The notes under the pieces are model-generated. The model searched no databases, was not told where the DNA came from, and saw only the letters and a program-made list of their open reading frames with translations. Shown in pieces: positions 1 to 8,141 of a DNA stretch of 64,000 nt. The first letter of the stretch is position 1, and every line of letters starts with the position of its first letter. A program made the translations under genes and the position numbers. Source of the DNA: JBAZLV01 sp041650055 (lineage in GTDB: Bacteria > Nitrospirota > UBA9217); contig JBAZLV010000006.1 in assembly GCA_041650055.1 (NCBI GenBank), positions 4,381 to 68,380 on the forward strand. The letters run 5' to 3'.

Positions 1-449
1 ACGATATTATTTGCATCCCAGCCTAAACGAATCTTGACCGTAACCGGCACTCTGGATGCTCGCACGACCGCAGTCATAATCTCTTTTGCGAGTTCCCTGT
101 CACGCAGCAGCGCAGAGCCTGCCCCGCTTCTCAAGACCTTCGGTACCGGACAGCCCATGTTAATGTCAATAAAGTCAACATTTCCCTGCGAAACAATCCG
201 GGCAGCCTCGGCCATGGACGCGGGTTTTGATCCAAAGAGCTGGATCACGACCGGACGCTCGGCTGGATGCGTGTGCAGCATGTTGTGAGTACGTTTATGC
301 TTCCGGATTAACGCTTCAACGCTCACCATTTCGGAAAAGACAAGTCCTGCACCCAACTCCTTGCAGATCATTCGGAAAGGAAAATCGGTTATCCCTGCCA
401 TGGGTGCAAGCACAAGAGGATTTTGTTTTAAAAGGGATTGGATGAGCAT
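1..449 (-). CDS. dusB: tRNA-dihydrouridine synthase, 5' part (DusB-like), runs off the window
   Basis: Reduces uridine to dihydrouridine in tRNA using FMN and NAD(P)H. Translating the reverse strand from the ATG at 449-447 gives an open frame to the window edge (about 149 residues). It opens with NPLVLAPMAGITDFPFR, the N-terminal FMN-barrel signature of Dus enzymes, and later shows VIQLFGSKP and DINMGCPVPKV, which line the flavin and tRNA uridine pocket. The catalytic Cys lies in the MGCP motif. The C-terminal half, including the helical tRNA-binding domain, is outside the window, so the DusA/B/C subgroup is inferred from the start only. No strong Shine-Dalgarno is visible. The gene is divergent from the histidine kinase locus. 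Confidence 0.9.
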   Translation of the reverse strand, partial: MLIQSLLKQNPLVLAPMAGITDFPFRMICKELGAGLVFSEMVSVEALIRKHKRTHNMLHTHPAERPVVIQLFGSKPASMAEAARIVSQGNVDFIDINMGCPVPKVLRSGAGSALLRDRELAKEIMTAVVRASRVPVTVKIRLGWDANNI

Positions 450-628
450 TAGTTATTATAACTAAAAGCAATTAAAATGCGAGAAATTTCCTTTGTTATT
501 AAGCATTCCTGCATATGCATAAGAATATTCTCTTGAACAAACGGTTTTTTGGTGTATATTGTTTTCTCGCAGCAGTAAAGAAATGGATGCTTCTCGTTTA
601 CTAAAAAGTTCTCGGATATAATAACATT

Positions 629-702
629 TGTCATGCCCGTGAAAACGGGCATCCAGTGTTATCGAAAAAGTTCTGGATTCCCGCTTGCGCGGGAAGGACG
701 GC
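629..702. repeat. Intergenic hairpin repeat of the ATTCCCG/CGGGAAT type
   Basis: Two palindromic arms, CATGCCCGTGAAAACGGGCAT (arms CATGCCCGT/ACGGGCAT) at about 632-651 and ATTCCCGCTTGCGCGGGAA at 677-695, are joined by CCAG/CTGG complementary flanks. This is the layout of the common dispersed element read as CATTCCCGCGAAAGCGGGAATCCAG in many genomes. Related hairpins occur at 54687-54765 and 56903-56940. It occupies most of the gap between dus and the kinase gene; nothing coding is seen in 450-756. Confidence 0.65.
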
Positions 703-756
703 GTATAGAGTATAGATCTAAAGGATTTCTTCAACTGCTTGCTAAAAGGGATCTCA

Positions 757-2193
757 ATGAAATTAAGCATTCTTGCACGATTATTTCTGGGATATTGTTT
801 TCTGCTCGTTCTGGCTGCCGGCATGAGCGTGTATGCCATTGTACAGCTTGGCCAAGTGACCGATGTGACTCGTTCCATTATTCTCGTGGACAATTCTCTT
901 ATCAGCCTTCATAAGGACCTGACGGATGCCCTATTGTCAGAAACACGATATGAAAAAAAATATTTGATCGTTCGTGATCAGGCGCTGTATGAAGGATTTC
1001 TCAAATCAAAGAAAGAATTCGAGCAGTATCTGAAAGAGGCAATGCTGTTGAATCTTCCTGATGAAGCAAAAAATGCCTTACAGAATGTCGATAGTCTTCA
1101 CCGGACGTATCTCGATTTGTTTGAAGAAGAATTGAACAATCTTAAAGAGCTGCAATACTATTCAAAGACGCAGTTTGCTGAAGCCAAAGAACAGGCAGTG
1201 AATGCTGCAATCGAGGAATTGATCAAGATCCGCCTTATGAGCCACCAGAATATCTATCGCAAGGTAAAGCATTTAAGCGAAGCAGGAACCAGCGCCAGGA
1301 CGCTTGCTTTGTTTATTAGCGCACTCTGCCTGCTTGCCGGTCTTGTTATGGCGATATGGATCACGCAGAGCATTACCCGGCCGCTTTCTGAAATGCACCG
1401 GAAAACAAAGGATATCTCCGCAGGGGTGTTTGAAGCAAACCTGAAGGTTGATTCTCCTCCTGAAATAGAAGAGCTTGCCCGCGCGTTCAATACCATGTGT
1501 GCGAAACTGCAGGAAGTCGATAAAATGAAAATGGATTTTTTCGCGCTCATGTCGCATGAACTCCGAACGCCGCTTACCTCAATCAAGGAAGGCACGAACC
1601 TGTTGCTGGAAGGAAAGGGCGGAGAAATCACGGACAAGCAGAAAAAGCTCCTAAGCATCATATCTGAGGAAAGTGACCGTCTGATTGCGCTGGTAAATTC
1701 AGTGCTTGATCTTTCCAAGCTTGAATCCGGCATGCTTAACTTTACTTTTGCCAGGACGGATATTGCGCCCCTCATAAGCCAGGCGGTTCATGAAGTCGGG
1801 CCGCTTGCAGAGGCGAAGCGAATTACGGTCACTCTCACGCTCAAGGAAATGCCACTAGTGTCGCTCGACAGCGAACGCATGCTTCAAGTCCTGCGAAACC
1901 TGCTTGCGAATGCGCTGAAATTCACGCCCCAGGGAGGAACAGTCGAGATCGCTGCAGGGTGCTGCAAACAAGGCATTTTAATAACCGTTACGGATACAGG
2001 CCCCGGTATTCCGAAGGAACATCTCGACGTGATTTTCGACAAATTCCGGCAGGCACCGGGGTTTGCGCGATTTCCGGGAACCGGCCTTGGTCTGGCCATT
2101 GTGAAGCATATTATACTGAAGCATGGAGGGACAGTGTGGGTACAGAGCACGGAAGGAAACGGCAGCACGTTTTCAGTTCAATTGCCGGTTTAA
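757..2193 (+). CDS. Membrane sensor histidine kinase (GlrK/QseE-like)
   Basis: Autophosphorylating sensor kinase of 478 aa, presumed to phosphorylate the response regulator two genes downstream. It has TM1 at about residues 6-28, an extracytoplasmic helical region of about 150 aa, TM2 at about 181-203, HAMP, then a dimerisation domain with MSHELRTPLTSIKEG (phospho-acceptor His267). The ATPase domain shows NALKFTP (N box), DTGPGIP (G1) and GTGLGLAIVKHI (G2). I chose ATG 757 because AAAGGG lies 8 nt upstream; an in-frame TTG at 739 has no such site. The H-box and the order kinase-lipoprotein-sigma54 regulator are those of enterobacterial GlrK/QseE-QseG-GlrR. The 3' end overlaps the next gene by 58 nt. 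Confidence 0.9.
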   Translation: MKLSILARLFLGYCFLLVLAAGMSVYAIVQLGQVTDVTRSIILVDNSLISLHKDLTDALLSETRYEKKYLIVRDQALYEGFLKSKKEFEQYLKEAMLLNLPDEAKNALQNVDSLHRTYLDLFEEELNNLKELQYYSKTQFAEAKEQAVNAAIEELIKIRLMSHQNIYRKVKHLSEAGTSARTLALFISALCLLAGLVMAIWITQSITRPLSEMHRKTKDISAGVFEANLKVDSPPEIEELARAFNTMCAKLQEVDKMKMDFFALMSHELRTPLTSIKEGTNLLLEGKGGEITDKQKKLLSIISEESDRLIALVNSVLDLSKLESGMLNFTFARTDIAPLISQAVHEVGPLAEAKRITVTLTLKEMPLVSLDSERMLQVLRNLLANALKFTPQGGTVEIAAGCCKQGILITVTDTGPGIPKEHLDVIFDKFRQAPGFARFPGTGLGLAIVKHIILKHGGTVWVQSTEGNGSTFSVQLPV

Positions 2194-2588
2194 TCTTGTG
2201 CGCGGTTCTTGTCGCTGCATGTGCGCCGATCAAAGCGCTCTTCCCTGAGCGCGAAACCTGTACGCATGTGCCGCGCATGGACGACCGGAGCAGCAAAGCT
2301 GACTTTGACCACGCTCTTTCCCAGTATGAGAAGATGCTGTCAAAGTCAGGCAAGTCATCTTCCGGCGATATTGCTTTGATGAGCCTGGGATTGCTCAGCG
2401 CGCATTATGCGAATCCAGGCAAGGATTATAAAAAAGCGCTCGGCTATTTTATACGGCTGGAGAAGGAATTTCCCGAAAGCCCGCTTGTTGAAGAGGCAAA
2501 AATCTGGATCAGCGTTTTCCAGTCCTTTGAAAAGGCAAAACAGGTTGATATTGAAATCGAAGAAAAGAAGAAGGGAATCGGGAAATGA
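2136..2588 (+). CDS. Small lipoprotein of the two-component locus (QseG-like position)
   Basis: Predicted 150-aa lipoprotein. The GTG start at 2136 is supported by GGAGGG 5 nt upstream, inside the end of the kinase gene in another frame. It gives VGTEHGRKRQHVF, a hydrophobic stretch SSIAGLILCAVLVAAC and a clear LVAAC lipobox. The mature part is helical (SQYEKMLSKSGKSSSGDIALMSLGLLSAHYANPGKDYKKALGY in outline, TPR-like) and ends in a charged helix. QseG in enterobacteria is an outer-membrane lipoprotein controlling the kinase; position, size and lipobox match, but sequence homology was not tested. It overlaps the kinase by 58 nt and the regulator by 4 nt (ATGA), so the three are translationally coupled. 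Confidence 0.8.
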   Translation: MGTEHGRKRQHVFSSIAGLILCAVLVAACAPIKALFPERETCTHVPRMDDRSSKADFDHALSQYEKMLSKSGKSSSGDIALMSLGLLSAHYANPGKDYKKALGYFIRLEKEFPESPLVEEAKIWISVFQSFEKAKQVDIEIEEKKKGIGK

Positions 2589-3961
2589 GTCTGCCGTCCA
2601 CCGGCACGTTACTTCTTGTTGATGACGATCGGAACCTTCTTGAGCTGATGAGAATGAGGCTTGAAAGTTCCGGATACACGGTTACTGCGGCTCCGGATGA
2701 GCAGGAAGCAAAAAAAAATGCTCTGGAAAGGCCTTTTGATCTTGCTATCGTAGACCTGCAGCTCATTCATCAGGACGGCATCACGCTCATGGAAGAGCTT
2801 CACCGGATGAATCCCCGCATGCCGGTGATCATTCTTACAGCCCATGGCAGCATCGAGAGCGCTGTGGAAGCGATGAAGCGCGGCGCATACACCTATCTTA
2901 CGAAACCGTTCGATGCGCGGGAGCTTGTTCTCCATGTGGAACATGCACTGGAAACGAGCAGGCTTTCCCTGGAAGTTGATCGTTTGAAAAATCTATTAAG
3001 CGAACGGTATAATTTTCAGAACATTATTGCGCGCAGTTCTGCAATGGAAGTCGTCCTTGAAGCCGTATCGCGGATAGCGCAAACGGAATCAACCGTCTAT
3101 ATCCACGGTGAAAGCGGCACCGGCAAGGAACTGATTGCTCGTGCGATCCACCTTGCAGGCACTCGAAAGGACAAGCCGTTTGTCGCAATAAACTGTGCAG
3201 CACTTCCCGAAACGCTTCTGGAAAGCGAATTGTTCGGCCATGAAAAAGGATCATTCACCGGAGCGGTCAAAAGTTCGCGAGGTCTCTTTGCCCAGGCGCA
3301 TGAAGGTACCATCTTTCTGGACGAAATCGGAGACATGCCTCTTTCCATTCAGGCAAAATTTCTGCGGGTACTGCAGGAGCGGCAATTTTATCCGGTCGGC
3401 GGTGAACGGCCACTTGAAGTGGACGTTCGGGTTATTGTCGCCACGAATAAGGATTTGACGGAACAGGTGAAGCAGGCTCTTTTCCGGGAAGATCTTTTTT
3501 ACCGGATTCATGTTATTCCGGTCTTTTTGCCGCCGCTTCGGGAACGGAAGGAAGATATTCCGGTATTGGCAGACTATTTCCTGAAAAAATTCTGCAAGCA
3601 GATGGACAAGGAAATAAAAGGGCTTGCTCCCTCGGCTCTCCAGCGATTGATGCTGCATGACTGGCCGGGTAATGTACGCGAGCTCGAAAATGCAATTGAG
3701 TATGCAGTTGCCATGAGCCGGCATGATGTTATTACCGAAGACATGATCCTGCCTACCTTACATCAGGATGAAAAAATGATACAACCTCTTCGGCAGGCCC
3801 GCGAACAGTTTGAAAAAAATTATCTGGCAAGACTGCTGGAATCAACCGACGGCAATGTAGCAGCCGCAGCAACGCTGGCAGGGCGCTATCGAGCTGATAT
3901 TTACACGCTTTTAAAAAAATACCAGATCAACGCATCAGATTTTAAAAAAAATAAGGGGTGA
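2585..3961 (+). CDS. Sigma-54-dependent response regulator (GlrR/NtrC family)
   Basis: DNA-binding activator of sigma-54 RNA polymerase, 458 aa. The receiver domain (about 8-120) has the acidic patch DDD13-15, phospho-acceptor D57 (AIVDLQL), ILTAHGS and the YLTKPF lysine. The AAA+ domain (about 145-380) has Walker A GESGTGKE at about 175, the sigma-54 contact loop written GSFTGA rather than the usual GAFTGA at about 222, and Walker B GTIFLDEIGDMP at about 241. A short Fis-type helix-turn-helix follows (about 405-450; NVAAAATLAGRYRADIYTLLKKY). The start ATG overlaps the lipoprotein stop. A sigma-54 promoter lies 240 bp downstream of the gene, a likely target. Confidence 0.93.
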   Translation: MSLPSTGTLLLVDDDRNLLELMRMRLESSGYTVTAAPDEQEAKKNALERPFDLAIVDLQLIHQDGITLMEELHRMNPRMPVIILTAHGSIESAVEAMKRGAYTYLTKPFDARELVLHVEHALETSRLSLEVDRLKNLLSERYNFQNIIARSSAMEVVLEAVSRIAQTESTVYIHGESGTGKELIARAIHLAGTRKDKPFVAINCAALPETLLESELFGHEKGSFTGAVKSSRGLFAQAHEGTIFLDEIGDMPLSIQAKFLRVLQERQFYPVGGERPLEVDVRVIVATNKDLTEQVKQALFREDLFYRIHVIPVFLPPLRERKEDIPVLADYFLKKFCKQMDKEIKGLAPSALQRLMLHDWPGNVRELENAIEYAVAMSRHDVITEDMILPTLHQDEKMIQPLRQAREQFEKNYLARLLESTDGNVAAAATLAGRYRADIYTLLKKYQINASDFKKNKG

Positions 3962-4031
3962 TTTTTTTCTTTGTGCATCAACTTAAAATGAAGACATGGA
4001 CTTTTCGTTGATTCTAGTAGATCGCTCCCTC

Positions 4032-4055
4032 TTTTGTATGAAATTTCATACAAAA
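4032..4055. promoter_or_regulatory. Perfect 24-bp palindrome, candidate activator-binding site (UAS)
   Basis: A perfect inverted repeat without spacer: half-site TTTTGTATGAAA followed by TTTCATACAAAA. It lies in the 320-bp gap between the sigma-54 activator gene and the next gene, 147 bp upstream of the -24 element of a sigma-54 promoter. That is a normal distance for an enhancer bound by an NtrC-type dimer. It is not followed by a T-run, so it is a poor terminator candidate. A weak IHF-like match (AATCAA at 4175) lies between it and the promoter. Binding by the upstream regulator is inference. Confidence 0.6.
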
Positions 4056-4201
4056 ATTAACCTATTGTTTTTATAATAAAAATTCTTTTTTTTACTTCTT
4101 TTCCTAGACTTCCCCAAAAAAATCCATACACTTTCAATCCCTTGTTTTTTCTTTTAGTAGTTACAGTGCTTAAAAATCAATAAGATAGAAAAACTATTTA
4201 T

Positions 4202-4217
4202 TGGCATTCATATTGCA
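4202..4217 (+). promoter_or_regulatory. Sigma-54 (-24/-12) promoter
   Basis: TGGCATTCATATTGCA fits the sigma-54 consensus TGGCAC-N5-TTGCA at all positions but one. The invariant GG (4203-4204) and GC (4215-4216) are separated by exactly 10 bp. The predicted start of transcription is near 4228, about 54 bp before the ATG of the next gene. The adjacent upstream gene codes for a sigma-54 activator, so local control is likely. Confidence 0.85.
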
Positions 4218-4281
4218 TAACATTTGTAAATACCAACTATCATGCTCACTGTCACAATTATCATCACGAAGGAGCTATAGC

Positions 4282-4641
4282 ATGAAAAAGATCGTTTCTT
4301 TTTTTCTTATTGCATGTCTTGTTGTTTTGAATCTGAGCTTGTTCAAGAATATGTCAATTGCATCGGAACCCGCACGCTCGCAAAAAATCACGGAGAGATT
4401 GCAGTTGGAAAAATCAGGTGAGGAAAAAAGGCAACGTGCTATTCTGAGCGTTATTCAGGTCCTCCAGAGCAAAATTGAAAATGATGAATTGCGCAGCAAG
4501 GCGATTCAAAAATTTTCCGCCATGAATGATGCTGACTGCCGACTTGTATCATCCCTGTGTGAACGAATATCACAAGAAGGCGATTCTGTCGGGGCGCAAT
4601 TTGCACTGCTTCTTGTTACTGCGCTGATAATAACGTCATGA
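4282..4641 (+). CDS. Small exported protein driven by the sigma-54 promoter (PA2779-like?)
   Basis: 119-aa protein of unknown function. ATG 4282 has GAAGGAG 8 nt upstream. An N-terminal signal or anchor (KKIVSFFLIACLVVLNLSLF) is followed by about 60 residues of charged helix (ERLQLEKSGEEKRQRAILSV) and a hydrophobic C-terminal segment (GAQFALLLVTALIITS). This pattern, including a 'mnDad.rlvs...eris.gds' stretch before the last hydrophobic segment, recalls PA2779-family small membrane proteins, but I hold that loosely. It is the first gene after the sigma-54 promoter and ends 22 nt before the earliest confident start of the next gene, so both probably form one transcript. Confidence 0.7.
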   Translation: MKKIVSFFLIACLVVLNLSLFKNMSIASEPARSQKITERLQLEKSGEEKRQRAILSVIQVLQSKIENDELRSKAIQKFSAMNDADCRLVSSLCERISQEGDSVGAQFALLLVTALIITS

Positions 4642-4663
4642 TTTGCGGAATGTGGAACACAGT

Positions 4664-5605
4664 ATGACAATACAATCAGAATCCATACGAGTATCATTAA
4701 TGAAAAAAAATATCTTTCATATTTTATATCATATCGCCATTATCGCGCTGAGCGCAGGGATTGCTTTTTCCCTTCCCGGCACCCTGAAGTACGTTACGCA
4801 GAAGCTGCTTCTTTACTGGTCGTTTATCGAAAACGAACGATTTTTTCTGATCGTTGCTGAAATCACGATCGCTGTTTTGCTGATCGTTTTGTTGAATATG
4901 CTCACCAAGGTTCTGAAGATGAGGCGGCGCTCGCATATGGCAAAAAAAACCGGATTGGTCGCCACAGCGGCTGCCACATCCCCGCTCGCCCGAAAGCAGA
5001 TAAAGCGGATCAAGGAGCAGGAAGGACGGGGAAGATCAGTGCTGATTATCGGATCAACCGGATATCAGTCATTTGTTGATCAAGAAGGAGATCTTCACCA
5101 GGTATTGAAAAATTGCCGTGAAGCAAAAATCATGCTGCTGCATCCCCATGGGGACGGCGCAACAATCAGGGCAAAAAGTCTTGACGATCCCTCGATAACA
5201 ACAGAGAGCTTTCAAAGCCAGATCATGCAAAGCATTGATTTCCTCAAAACATTACGGGAGAGCCAGAAAAAAATACGGTTAAAACTATACCGCGATACCC
5301 CGCTTCTGAAAATGGCAATTATGGGAGATTATCTTTGTTTGCAGCATTATCCCACGGGGTTGCATATAAAGAAAATGCCGGAATATGTGTTCAAACATCA
5401 GGAAACCGGTTTGTTTAATCTTTTTTACCAGTACTTTATTACCCGTTGGTTTGATGCCGCTGTACCTGAGTATGAACTGGACACCGACAAGCTTGTGTAT
5501 CGAGACCGAAAAGGGAATATTGTGAAATATGAGCAATTACGCCCCCTTTCCGTGGAAACTTTGAGTGGGAAGTATTCTCATGCCGGCGCTTTTAAAGCGC
5601 TTTAA
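4664..5605 (+). CDS. Two-TM membrane protein with a cytoplasmic PLD-like domain
   Basis: Unrecognised protein of about 313 aa, second gene of the sigma-54 unit. ATG 4664 is taken; TTG 4643 and ATG 4700 are in frame. Two hydrophobic segments (HILYHIAIIALSAGIAF and IVAEITIAVLLIVLLNML) precede a basic loop (KMRRRSHMAKK). A soluble domain follows with SVLIIGSTGY, AKIMLLHPHGDGATIRAK and IRLKLYRDTPLLKMAIMGDYLCLQHYP. The spacing of 'LLhP...R' and 'ir.y.dtP....i.gD' resembles phospholipase-D-like domains attached to regulators (DUF5919-type), but no HxKxxxxD motif is present, so catalysis is doubtful. It could be a sensor or signalling effector at the membrane. Confidence 0.7.
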   Translation: MTIQSESIRVSLMKKNIFHILYHIAIIALSAGIAFSLPGTLKYVTQKLLLYWSFIENERFFLIVAEITIAVLLIVLLNMLTKVLKMRRRSHMAKKTGLVATAAATSPLARKQIKRIKEQEGRGRSVLIIGSTGYQSFVDQEGDLHQVLKNCREAKIMLLHPHGDGATIRAKSLDDPSITTESFQSQIMQSIDFLKTLRESQKKIRLKLYRDTPLLKMAIMGDYLCLQHYPTGLHIKKMPEYVFKHQETGLFNLFYQYFITRWFDAAVPEYELDTDKLVYRDRKGNIVKYEQLRPLSVETLSGKYSHAGAFKAL

Positions 5606-5650
5606 TGGTTCGTTCCTGCAGTAGTTCTTGGTGATTCACGCCCCCTCCGA

Positions 5651-5707
5651 GGGCATCAACGATCCTTCTTTACCGAGGTGAGGACGGATCGTTGATGCCC
5701 TTTTTTT
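5651..5707 (+). terminator. Rho-independent terminator of the sigma-54 unit
   Basis: A 15-bp perfect stem (5651-5665 GGGCATCAACGATCC with 5686-5700 GGATCGTTGATGCCC) encloses a 20-nt loop and is followed at once by seven T residues. It lies 45 bp after the membrane protein gene. Confidence 0.92.
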
Positions 5708-5846
5708 ACATGAACCGGTTACTATTTTGTGTAAAAGCGTAGTACAATGCGATATGTGTTTCCTAACATATTGAATTGTCAGGTTCATAAAACAAGGTGC
5801 AATTCCGGCAAGGGGCGTTCATACTGGCTAAAATGCCAAAAAAACC

Positions 5847-5875
5847 TTGACATTACTGGGTTTATTTTATATATT
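5847..5875 (+). promoter_or_regulatory. Sigma-70 promoter of ffh
   Basis: TTGACA (5847-5852), a 17-bp AT-rich spacer and TATATT (5870-5875), 30 bp before the ATG of ffh. A perfect -35 and a good -10 at optimal spacing suggest a strong constitutive promoter for the ffh-rpsP-rimM-trmD run. Confidence 0.8.
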
Positions 5876-5904
5876 CTATATTCTTTTTCTCAATAGGTTT
5901 TTTT

Positions 5905-7233
5905 ATGTTTGATGCCCTAACAGGAAAACTCGAAACAGTATTTAAGAGGCTTCGCGGCAGGGGTATTCTCAAGGAAGATGATGTAAAAGCGGCCATGCGG
6001 GAAATACGCCTGGCTCTCCTTGAAGCGGATGTCAATTTCAAGGTTGTTAAAGATTTTGTTGCCAAGGTTCAGGAACGGGCAGTCGGGCAGGAAATATTAA
6101 CCAGCCTTACGCCTGGGCAGCAGGTTGTCAAGATTGTTCATGATGAGCTGGTAGCGTTGCTTGGACAGAGCCAGGCAAAACTCCATCTCGCGCCGAATCC
6201 GCCGACCGTTATCATGATGATCGGTTTGCAGGGTTCGGGTAAAACGACCACTGCCGGCAAGCTTGCTCGTAACTTTAAAAAAGACGGGCGCAGGGTTCTT
6301 CTCGTGCCGGCTGACACCCGAAGGCCTGCGGCAATTCAGCAGCTTGTCACCCTTGCGAAGCAAGTAGGTGTTGACGCATATACATCAGATCAGAGCGACC
6401 CTGTTACCATCTGTCGTTCTGCAGTGAAACATGCAGCTTCATCGTTGTATGAAGTAGTGATCCTTGACACAGCCGGCCGGCTCCAGATTGATGAGCCGCT
6501 CATGCAGGAACTTCAGCAGATCAAAGCAGGAGTGCAGCCGCACGAAATCCTATTTGTCGCTGATGCCATGACCGGCCAGGAAGCCGTCAACATTGCGGAG
6601 AAGTTTAATCTCTCCGTAGGTTTTGACGGCGTTGTGCTGACCAAGCTCGACGGTGATGCGAGGGGCGGCGCTGCATTATCAGTACGGGCAGTCACCGGCA
6701 AGCCGATCAAATTTGTCGGCATCGGGGAAAAACTCGACGCTCTTGAACCGTTTCATCCGGATCGGATGGCTTCCCGCATTCTCGGGATGGGCGATGTTCT
6801 GTCGCTTATCGAGAAGGCGCAGGAAACAGTCAGCAGGGAAGAAGCAGAGCAACTCGCTACCAAGCTCAAAAAGAACTCCTTTACTCTGGAAGATTTCCGA
6901 ACCCAGATTAAACAGATGAAAAAAATGGGCGGGCTTGAGCAGATGATGGGCATGATTCCGGGAATGAAAAAAATGGCTCTGCCGGATGCCCAGGAAAACG
7001 AAAAGGAAATAACCAAGGTAGACGCGATCATCAGTTCCATGACAACTAAGGAACGGACTGATCATACGCTCATTAACGGAAGCCGCAGGTTGCGAATTGC
7101 CAAGGGAAGCGGTACCCAGGTCCAGGATGTGAACCGTCTGCTTAAACAATTCGCTGAAATGCGCAAAATGATGAAAGCGGTTTCCGGCGGCAAAATGGGA
7201 AAGTTGAACAGGATGCTAGGTGGATTTAGATAG
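5905..7233 (+). CDS. ffh: Signal recognition particle protein Ffh
   Basis: GTPase of the signal recognition particle, 442 aa; with 4.5S RNA it binds signal sequences at the ribosome and delivers them to FtsY. The N domain comes first, then the G domain with GLQGSGKTTTAGKLA (G1, about 107), DTRRPAAIQQL (G2), LDTAGRLQ (G3), TKLDGDARGG (G4) and the closing GIGEKLDALEPF. The M domain is methionine-rich (MKKMGGLEQMMGMIPGMKKM) and holds the RNA-binding stretch TLINGSRRLRIAKGSGT, where family members usually read 'SRr.RIa.GSG'. It is first in a ribosome-assembly operon after a good sigma-70 promoter. Confidence 0.98.
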   Translation: MFDALTGKLETVFKRLRGRGILKEDDVKAAMREIRLALLEADVNFKVVKDFVAKVQERAVGQEILTSLTPGQQVVKIVHDELVALLGQSQAKLHLAPNPPTVIMMIGLQGSGKTTTAGKLARNFKKDGRRVLLVPADTRRPAAIQQLVTLAKQVGVDAYTSDQSDPVTICRSAVKHAASSLYEVVILDTAGRLQIDEPLMQELQQIKAGVQPHEILFVADAMTGQEAVNIAEKFNLSVGFDGVVLTKLDGDARGGAALSVRAVTGKPIKFVGIGEKLDALEPFHPDRMASRILGMGDVLSLIEKAQETVSREEAEQLATKLKKNSFTLEDFRTQIKQMKKMGGLEQMMGMIPGMKKMALPDAQENEKEITKVDAIISSMTTKERTDHTLINGSRRLRIAKGSGTQVQDVNRLLKQFAEMRKMMKAVSGGKMGKLNRMLGGFR

Positions 7234-7307
7234 CATTTATTACCACAATTGTTTAGGATTTAGTATTTCGAATTTAGAAATTGTACTTAATGAAAGAGGT
7301 GAACGCA

Positions 7308-7571
7308 ATGGCAGTACGAATCAGACTGAAAAGAATGGGAACGCATAAGAAGCCGTACTATCGGCTTGTTGTGGCTGATTCCCGATCCCCGAGAGACGGG
7401 CGCTTTATTGAAATGGTCGGTACCTATGATCCGCTCAAAAAGCCCGCAGAAATCAAGGTGGATCAGGCAAAGACGCTGGATTGGCTGAAAAAAGGCGCGG
7501 TTCCATCGAATACAGTCAAAACCCTGCTTTCCAAGGTCGGAGTTATGAAGCAATACGCTGAAGCACGGTAA
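7308..7571 (+). CDS. rpsP: 30S ribosomal protein S16
   Basis: Small-subunit protein S16, 87 aa, the normal length. MAVRIRLKRMGTHKKPYYRLVVADSRSPRDGRFIE is the family signature. ATG 7308 follows AAAGAGGTG; an upstream in-frame start would add nine residues not found in the family. It lies 74 bp after ffh, the gap being filled by AT-rich repeat sequence. The KhpA (KH-domain) gene that often follows rpsP is absent here. Confidence 0.98.
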   Translation: MAVRIRLKRMGTHKKPYYRLVVADSRSPRDGRFIEMVGTYDPLKKPAEIKVDQAKTLDWLKKGAVPSNTVKTLLSKVGVMKQYAEAR

Positions 7572-7604
7572 TCTGATTGAATTAGCACAAAACCGGTCTG
7601 GGTA

Positions 7605-8141
7605 TTGTCTGATATCGAAATGTCCGCAGCGAGTATGCTCATAACAATCGGAAAAGTGCTGAAGCCCTGGGGCGTGAAAGGCGAATTGAAGATCATGCCT
7701 TTGACCGATTTCCCAAAACGGTTTCAAGATCTTGACCGAGTGTCTCTAGTTTCTCCTGCAGGAAAAGAAATTATCTGTGATATAGCCTCTGTTCGTTATG
7801 ATGCCAACGAAATTCCCTTTTTTTGCTTAAAGGGATATGAAACACCGGAAAAAGCGAAGCTGTTTAACGGATGGTTTATAAAAATTCCGCGAGAGCAGGC
7901 AGTTCCTCTCCCGGAAGGCAGGTATTACTGGTTTCAACTCATCGGTATGGATGTGTTTTCAGAAGCCGGAGAGAAACTCGGAACCATAACCGATATTTTT
8001 GAGACAGGCAGCAACGATGTATATGTGGTGAAGCGCGGCAGGAAGGAAATCTACATTCCAGCCATTCGCGATATTATAAAACAGGTTGACCCGGCGCAAA
8101 ACAGAATGGTAATCCATCTTATGGATGGCCTGATGCAATGA
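7605..8141 (+). CDS. rimM: Ribosome maturation factor RimM
   Basis: Assembly factor for the 30S head that binds S19, about 178 aa. The N-terminal barrel carries ITIGKVLKPWGVKGELKI and FFCLKGYETPEKAKLFNGW; the C-terminal PRC barrel carries YYWFQLIGMDVFSEAGEKLGTITDIFETGSNDVYVV and the ending YIPAIRDIIKQVD. TTG 7605, ATG 7620 and ATG 7635 are all possible starts; the conserved part begins at 7635 and no Shine-Dalgarno settles the choice. Its stop overlaps the trmD start (ATGA), so the pair is coupled. Confidence 0.95.
   Translation: MSDIEMSAASMLITIGKVLKPWGVKGELKIMPLTDFPKRFQDLDRVSLVSPAGKEIICDIASVRYDANEIPFFCLKGYETPEKAKLFNGWFIKIPREQAVPLPEGRYYWFQLIGMDVFSEAGEKLGTITDIFETGSNDVYVVKRGRKEIYIPAIRDIIKQVDPAQNRMVIHLMDGLMQ

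Noticed and set aside
4032..4055. Palindrome as a terminator of the response regulator gene
   Set aside because: It has no loop and no T-run, and is 70 bp beyond the stop; an operator is the better reading.
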